Assembly: GCF_023701485.1 (NCBI RefSeq)
Contig: NZ_JAMQBK010000028.1
Coordinates: forward strand, 1 to 64,000
Direction: 5' to 3'
Source of the DNA: Aporhodopirellula aestuarii
GTDB taxonomy: Bacteria; Planctomycetota; Planctomycetia; Pirellulales; Pirellulaceae
DNA length: 64,000 nt
The notes beneath the pieces are model-generated. The model was not told the origin of the DNA and did not search any database. It saw only the letters and a program-made list of their open reading frames with translations. The translations under genes were made by a program, and so were the position numbers. Positions 12,201-18,200 of this stretch are shown here, piece by piece. Each line of letters begins with the position of its first letter. Positions within the stretch are counted from its first letter, which is position 1.

Positions 12201-15200
12201 GACGAGATGGCGACTTGTCCTCCAAACGTTCGGACGCCAAAGTCGAGAGGGAAACCGAGTGGGCCAAGCACGTCGATCAGCGTGACGTCTCCCTGATTGT
12301 CGATAACCAAGTCGCCGCCTCCAGTGGAAGCGTCCGCTTGCAATTGACTGGCCTGCGTTTCAATCGGATCCGCCAACATACCGACTCCGGCAACACCGAG
12401 TAGGAAGGCTGACGCGGTTCCTGAACCACGATCGTCCACATCCAGCCCCGGTCCATCCACATCCAAGATCGCCCCGAGGTTCGATCCGACCAACACCTTG
12501 CTGCTCGAACGCAACAGACTGATCGAAATATCTTCGCTGGCTTCGATAAAGATATCCCCGTCCCAGGCGTCGACGAGCGATCCGTCTGCCATCATCACAC
12601 CGCCAACATTGTCCCCATCGCCGTCCGCTTTAATACTGATTTGGGGGGGGGCGGCTCCAAAGACACCGATCTGCACATTACTGCCCGCTTCGCTGTCGAT
12701 GACAGCGTTCGCGGTCAGCAGCACGTTGTTATCGGCGGCAATTTCGATCAACCCATTGCCGCTGAGCACCGACGCGTTGATCGTTATGTCGCCACCGGTG
12801 GGCAAGAAGATCAAACCGGTTTCAAGTTCGATGTCGCCGCCGCTTGAGTCGATCGTTTCATCGACGGTCAAATTGCCGCTGACACTGTACAGTTCAATGT
12901 CGCCGCCGGTCGTGCTGACGCCATCGATCCCGCTGATGCCGCCGACCGTCAAATCGCCTTGATTCCAAACCGCGAACCTGCCGCTGCCACCGACCCCTTC
13001 GAGTGCATTGACTTGCACGTTCAAGGGGTTTCCGCCCGCTGTTCCGACAAATCCGGGGGCGTTGAGAATCAGTTCGTTCGCTGTGATATCGACAAGATTC
13101 GATCCGGCCGTTTCAATTGCCGATGATAACGCAGTGAGGGTTGCATTTCCGGTTGTCAGCAAACCGGCCGAGTTGAAAACCACTGCTCCTGAGGTGATGT
13201 CCGCGTTGCCGCTTCCCAAATCCGTAGGGGCGTTTTGAAAGGCAACAAAATCATCGCCGTCAGAGCGTATGGTCAGGTCAGCATCAAACAATGCATCCAG
13301 CCCCTGGACCAGTACAGCATCAGTCCCTGCACCGGTGCCGAAATTGGTCGTGATCGTCAGCGACACGTTGGGCGTTGCAAAATCGAGCAGCTCGCCTTCC
13401 GTGGAATCGATCCGGGAAAAATTGTCACCTACCGCAAGGACATCGGACAAGGTGATGATCTCGGAGTTTGCCGAGACGAAATTGAGCACGAGGTTATCGA
13501 TATCGGTTCCCGTGAAGTCGATCGGTTCCAATCCGGTATAGGTGATTACCGAACCATCCAGGTTGATCGAGCCGTCATTCGGGTTCTCGAAATCAAGCGT
13601 CCCGTCCGTAAACGTCCCGCCCGTTACCACCAAATCATCACTGTCGTCGCCGCCATGGAACACGATTGGGCTCTGGATGATGCCACCATTGTGGTCGATG
13701 TTCAGCACGTCGTCGCCACCACGTGTCGTCACCCGGATCTCGCCGGTGACATCGGTGATGGGCACCAGAATGGAATTCGGACCGTCCTGGGTTGTTCCGG
13801 GGCCTGCCGACATGCCGTTGACCGGATCGGTTAGTCGATAGTTGTCGCCATCCACCACGATGGTTACCGCATCGTCTTGAGAACCATCGGGATCATCGAT
13901 GATCAAGTTGCCATTTACATCAATCTGCGCATCGAAATCGTCGTTAATGATCGTGCCGACACCCTGAGTGCCCAACGTCACATCGCGGCCAAAGGCAAAC
14001 AAATTGCTTAACAGCAAATTGATCGTCTCATTCGGTTCCACCTTATCGTCCGCGATTGTGGGAATGTTCACGGTGATCACTGGGTTTGTGTCACCGGGGG
14101 ACGATAGAGTGATTGTACCCACCAAACCTTGGTAGTCATTGTCGAGCAACGTCGCCGAACCATCCGAGAGGTCAATGTCAACAAACACGGAGACATCAAT
14201 CGGATTGCTGAAGGTGACCACAAACTGTAGTGGTCCCGCATCTTCGAAATCGGATGGGCTGGAGACGTCGATAGTCGCAGAGTCATCGTTCGAGATTGTT
14301 CCTTCGGCTGTGCCGGGCGTCCCCAACACGTAGCCCGTTCCGGCATCAATCGTCATCACGACTTTTTCGTCCAGTTCGACGGTCGAATCGACTGACGGAT
14401 CGATCGTCACCATGGCGGTATCCATGCCGTCAAAAATCGTCACCGTACCGGAATTACCTGTCATGGTCGCGCCGCTGACCGTGTAATCGTCATCGATCAC
14501 CGCATCGCCGCTGAGCGTGAAGTTCACCGTCAAGTCGCCAGTCGTGTTGTCGCGAGTGAAGGTGTAAACCAAATTGTCAGGGCCGTCTTCGAAGACACTG
14601 TCCGGCGAGACCGCCACACTGACCGCACCCCCAACGGTCAAAACCACATCGTTGCCATCGCCGCCGACGTAGCTAATCGAGGCCGGTAAGCCGCTACCGA
14701 GGAAGTCGGCAATTGTTGCACCTTCAGCTAGTCCACTAAACGATCCGGTGACCGCATCGGCGCCGTCATTGCGGATTATGATCAATTCGTCGCCAGCACT
14801 GGGGGTATTCGCTCCTGTCGTAGTGGAAACGAAGGCGACATTCGTTCCAATCGTCACGGTACCCGTGACGTCGATTTGGTCATGAAAGCCCGGCCCAGTT
14901 CCCGCCGCAGTTCCATCGAACTCGAACGTGTAGGTGTCGTTATCGGCAAACGTAAAATTGCCGGTCACCGTCAAAACTCCAGGTGACTGGCCGGGCGAGA
15001 CATTGCCGTCGAGCGTAACGGAGTTCGTGCCTGCGTCGATGTCCGTGCCAGCGTTGTCGTTGATCGTACCGCCAGCGATCGTGATCGGGTCGGTGAACGT
15101 CACCGTGTCGATATCGACTGTTCCCGTACCGGCGGCCGTATCGCCGATGGTGATCGAGTTGAAGCCGTCAACAAGAAAGCCGAGTTCTGTGTCGTCAAGA

Positions 15201-18200
15201 TTGAGGTCACCGGTGCCGCCGCCAAGGCCGATAGTCGTGCCGGGTGTGCGTGGCTGAATGACCAGATCGCCGGTGGACTGAACAGTTAGGTTTTCCCATT
15301 CGATCGAGTCCGCATTGATCGTGACGTTACCGGTCGACAACGAACCGCCAATCACGTTGTCGATGTTCTCGACCTTCATGCCCGACCCCGTGCTCGTTCC
15401 GCTTGCCTCGGCAATGATCTCCACCACGCCGTCGCCGATTGATCGGATCTCGCCTTCAAACAACCGCACTCCTGCCGCGGCCCCGCCGTTGCTGATTCCA
15501 TCGATCAGTAAATTACCTGCGTCGATCTGAACCGTCGACCGAAGTACCGATACGCCGGCGCTGGCAACGGATGTTGGGTCGGCCGTGCCGCCAGCTCCGG
15601 TCAGGCTGATGTCGCCTTCTGCGCTGATGATATTACCGCTGGAGATCCGCAGCCCCGCGTTATCAAAGACTCCGTTTCCGGCCGTTCCGTTGAGCGTGAT
15701 CGTTGCTGCGTCGGCGCCGGTCCCGGTGGATTCAATGCGGTCGATGTCGTCGATTTCGATGCCATAGTTGCTGCTGCCACCATCCGTCCCTACACCGGTG
15801 ATCATGATGTTACCATCGACGCTGGTGATGAACGCGTTGGAATCGGTGAGCGTGACGCCGCGGCTGCCGGACGCACCGCCGCCGGCCTGCCCGTCTATCG
15901 TGACCGTGCCCGCGGTCGGACCTGTGCCCGTCATGCTGACCCGGCCCTGGAACAGAACGCCCGCGCCGCCCAACTGTCCGCCGCGGCCGGTGACCGTCAC
16001 ATTGCCTGTGCCGGTGACGTTGACCGTGGCGCCGAGTGCCGCCGCCGTTCCGGCGGTTGAGCCGGCAAACGTTCCCGACGCGTTACCCTCGACCGTTAGG
16101 TTGCCGTTGACAAAGCTGAACGGCCCGGCGCCCGAAACACTGGCCTGGCGGGTTGCAGTGACGGTTAGATCGGCATTGCCCATGTTCACCGGTAGGGCGC
16201 CACTGAACGACATGCTATCACTGCCTGTGCCGCCGTCGATCATCACACCGCCGACAGAATAGTCCGCAGCCGCGGCATTGATCCACAACAGCATGTCGTC
16301 GCCGCCCAGCGTGCGGACGTCGAGGCCCGTCACACCGGCGGCGGGAACGGTTACCGAGGTCGTCCCCGATCCGGTCGACCCGGGAATCGACGACGCGTCG
16401 ATGATGTTTCCGTTGACTTCCGTAAACTGGTAGGTCGTGCCAAGCAAAAATACCTGCAGATTGTCGTCGCTGGTGCCGCCGTTGACGTCGACGACCGTCA
16501 GTGTGTCGCCGACTAGGGTGATCTCCGTTTCGACGGGTGCGGAGGTTAGCACGACGACATCATCGCCGTCGCCACCGGCGTAGGAGATAGTTCCGTTTAA
16601 ACCGGAGCCGAGGAAGTTTGGGAGCGTTGCGCCTTCGGGCAGGCCAGCGAACGTTCCGAATCCGCCGTCGCGGTTGATGATTTCAATCGTCTCGCCGCCG
16701 GTGAGCGTGGCTCCGAAACCGCCGAAGTCAACCGCTGACAGCGTTACTCCGGTTCCGATGGACACCGAGCCCGCCGCATTGATTTGATCGTGGAAACCCG
16801 CGCCGCTGCCAGCCGTCGCACCGCCGATGTCGACGGCAAAGCTGCTGTTGTCGGCAAACACGACGTTGCCTGCGGTCGCCGTCAGGATACCGGGCACACC
16901 GGGCCCGGGACCAACGTTGCCGGTTATCAAGATCGTGCCCGGAACGTTCGGTGGATCGGTTTGGGCGGATGCGGTGACATTTACAGCGCGGACAAAATCG
17001 CCGCCGTTGTTGCTGAAACTGCCAAGGGTCACGACTCCAGGGCCAGTTGTCAGCGAATTGGCTGTAACGATCAAGTCAAAGCCCGCCGCCGATGCCGAGA
17101 TCGTGGCATCGCCCAAATCGACGGCGCCCGGATTGACGAAGAACGAATTGGAGGTCAGCGTTACCGAAGCACCAAGCTGAACGTCTCCGGCGATTTGAAA
17201 TGTGTCGGCGCTGAAGTCTCGAGTGGAGGTGATGTCACCGTTCAGACTGACGATTCCGTCCGTGGCGGAACCCGTTGCATCCACGATGACGATACCAGCT
17301 TCGACCTGCTGTAACGAGACGTCACCACCCACTCCACCGCCCGTCGACGTGTCGATGAAGAATTGGTGCTGCGTACTGCCCGAAACGTTGCCGGTGATAG
17401 TCACCGATCCAGCGTCACCGTTGTCGCCATCTTCGGTATCAATGCTGATGTCGGACATGTGATCAACGGTCCCGTTGAGCCACACATCTCCACCATCGGT
17501 CTGCAGCGTCCAAACACCGGTGAGCAGATCGATCGTTTCCGTGCTGATAGTCAGGTTGCCTGTGCCGAGCTTGATCGTGCCCGTGGGCCGGAAGGTATCT
17601 GCGTCCGCTTCCCCGTCGATGATCAGGTCGGCATTCCAGGCCGCGTCGAGGCTGGATAGGACGATGGTGTCGTCGCCGCTGCCCGCGTTGATCGTCAGCG
17701 ATCCACTGGGAACGGACATGTCAAGCAGTTCGCCAGCCGAGGAGTTCACGCGAATCACGCCGTCACCGGGCGTCTCGTCGGTAATGTCAATCGTCTCCAT
17801 GCCACCGTTGAACGTGAGGATCACGTCGGAGAAGGTGCCGCCGAATGAGATCGGCTCCAATCCCGTATAGGTCAGATTCAAATCACCTTGTGTGATGTTT
17901 CCATCGTTGACATTGTCGAACGTGAACGCGGCGGGCAGATTTGGTGCGTTGAGCAAAGTGATCGCGTCGTTGCCTCCGGCACCACCGTTAAAGGTGGTGG
18001 GAATACCGAGAATCGGGTTGCCGCTCGCAAAATCAATTTGCAGTGTGTCATCATCTGCGTCGTTGCCATTGATTACTAACGAGGTCGCGTTGGAAGCGTC
18101 GACTCGTGCGATTTCGACACCTCCCCGGGTGATCACAAATTCGTTCCCGTCACGGGTTAATATCGATGTGCCGCTGCCGGCGGGCAAGTCGATCGTGAGG

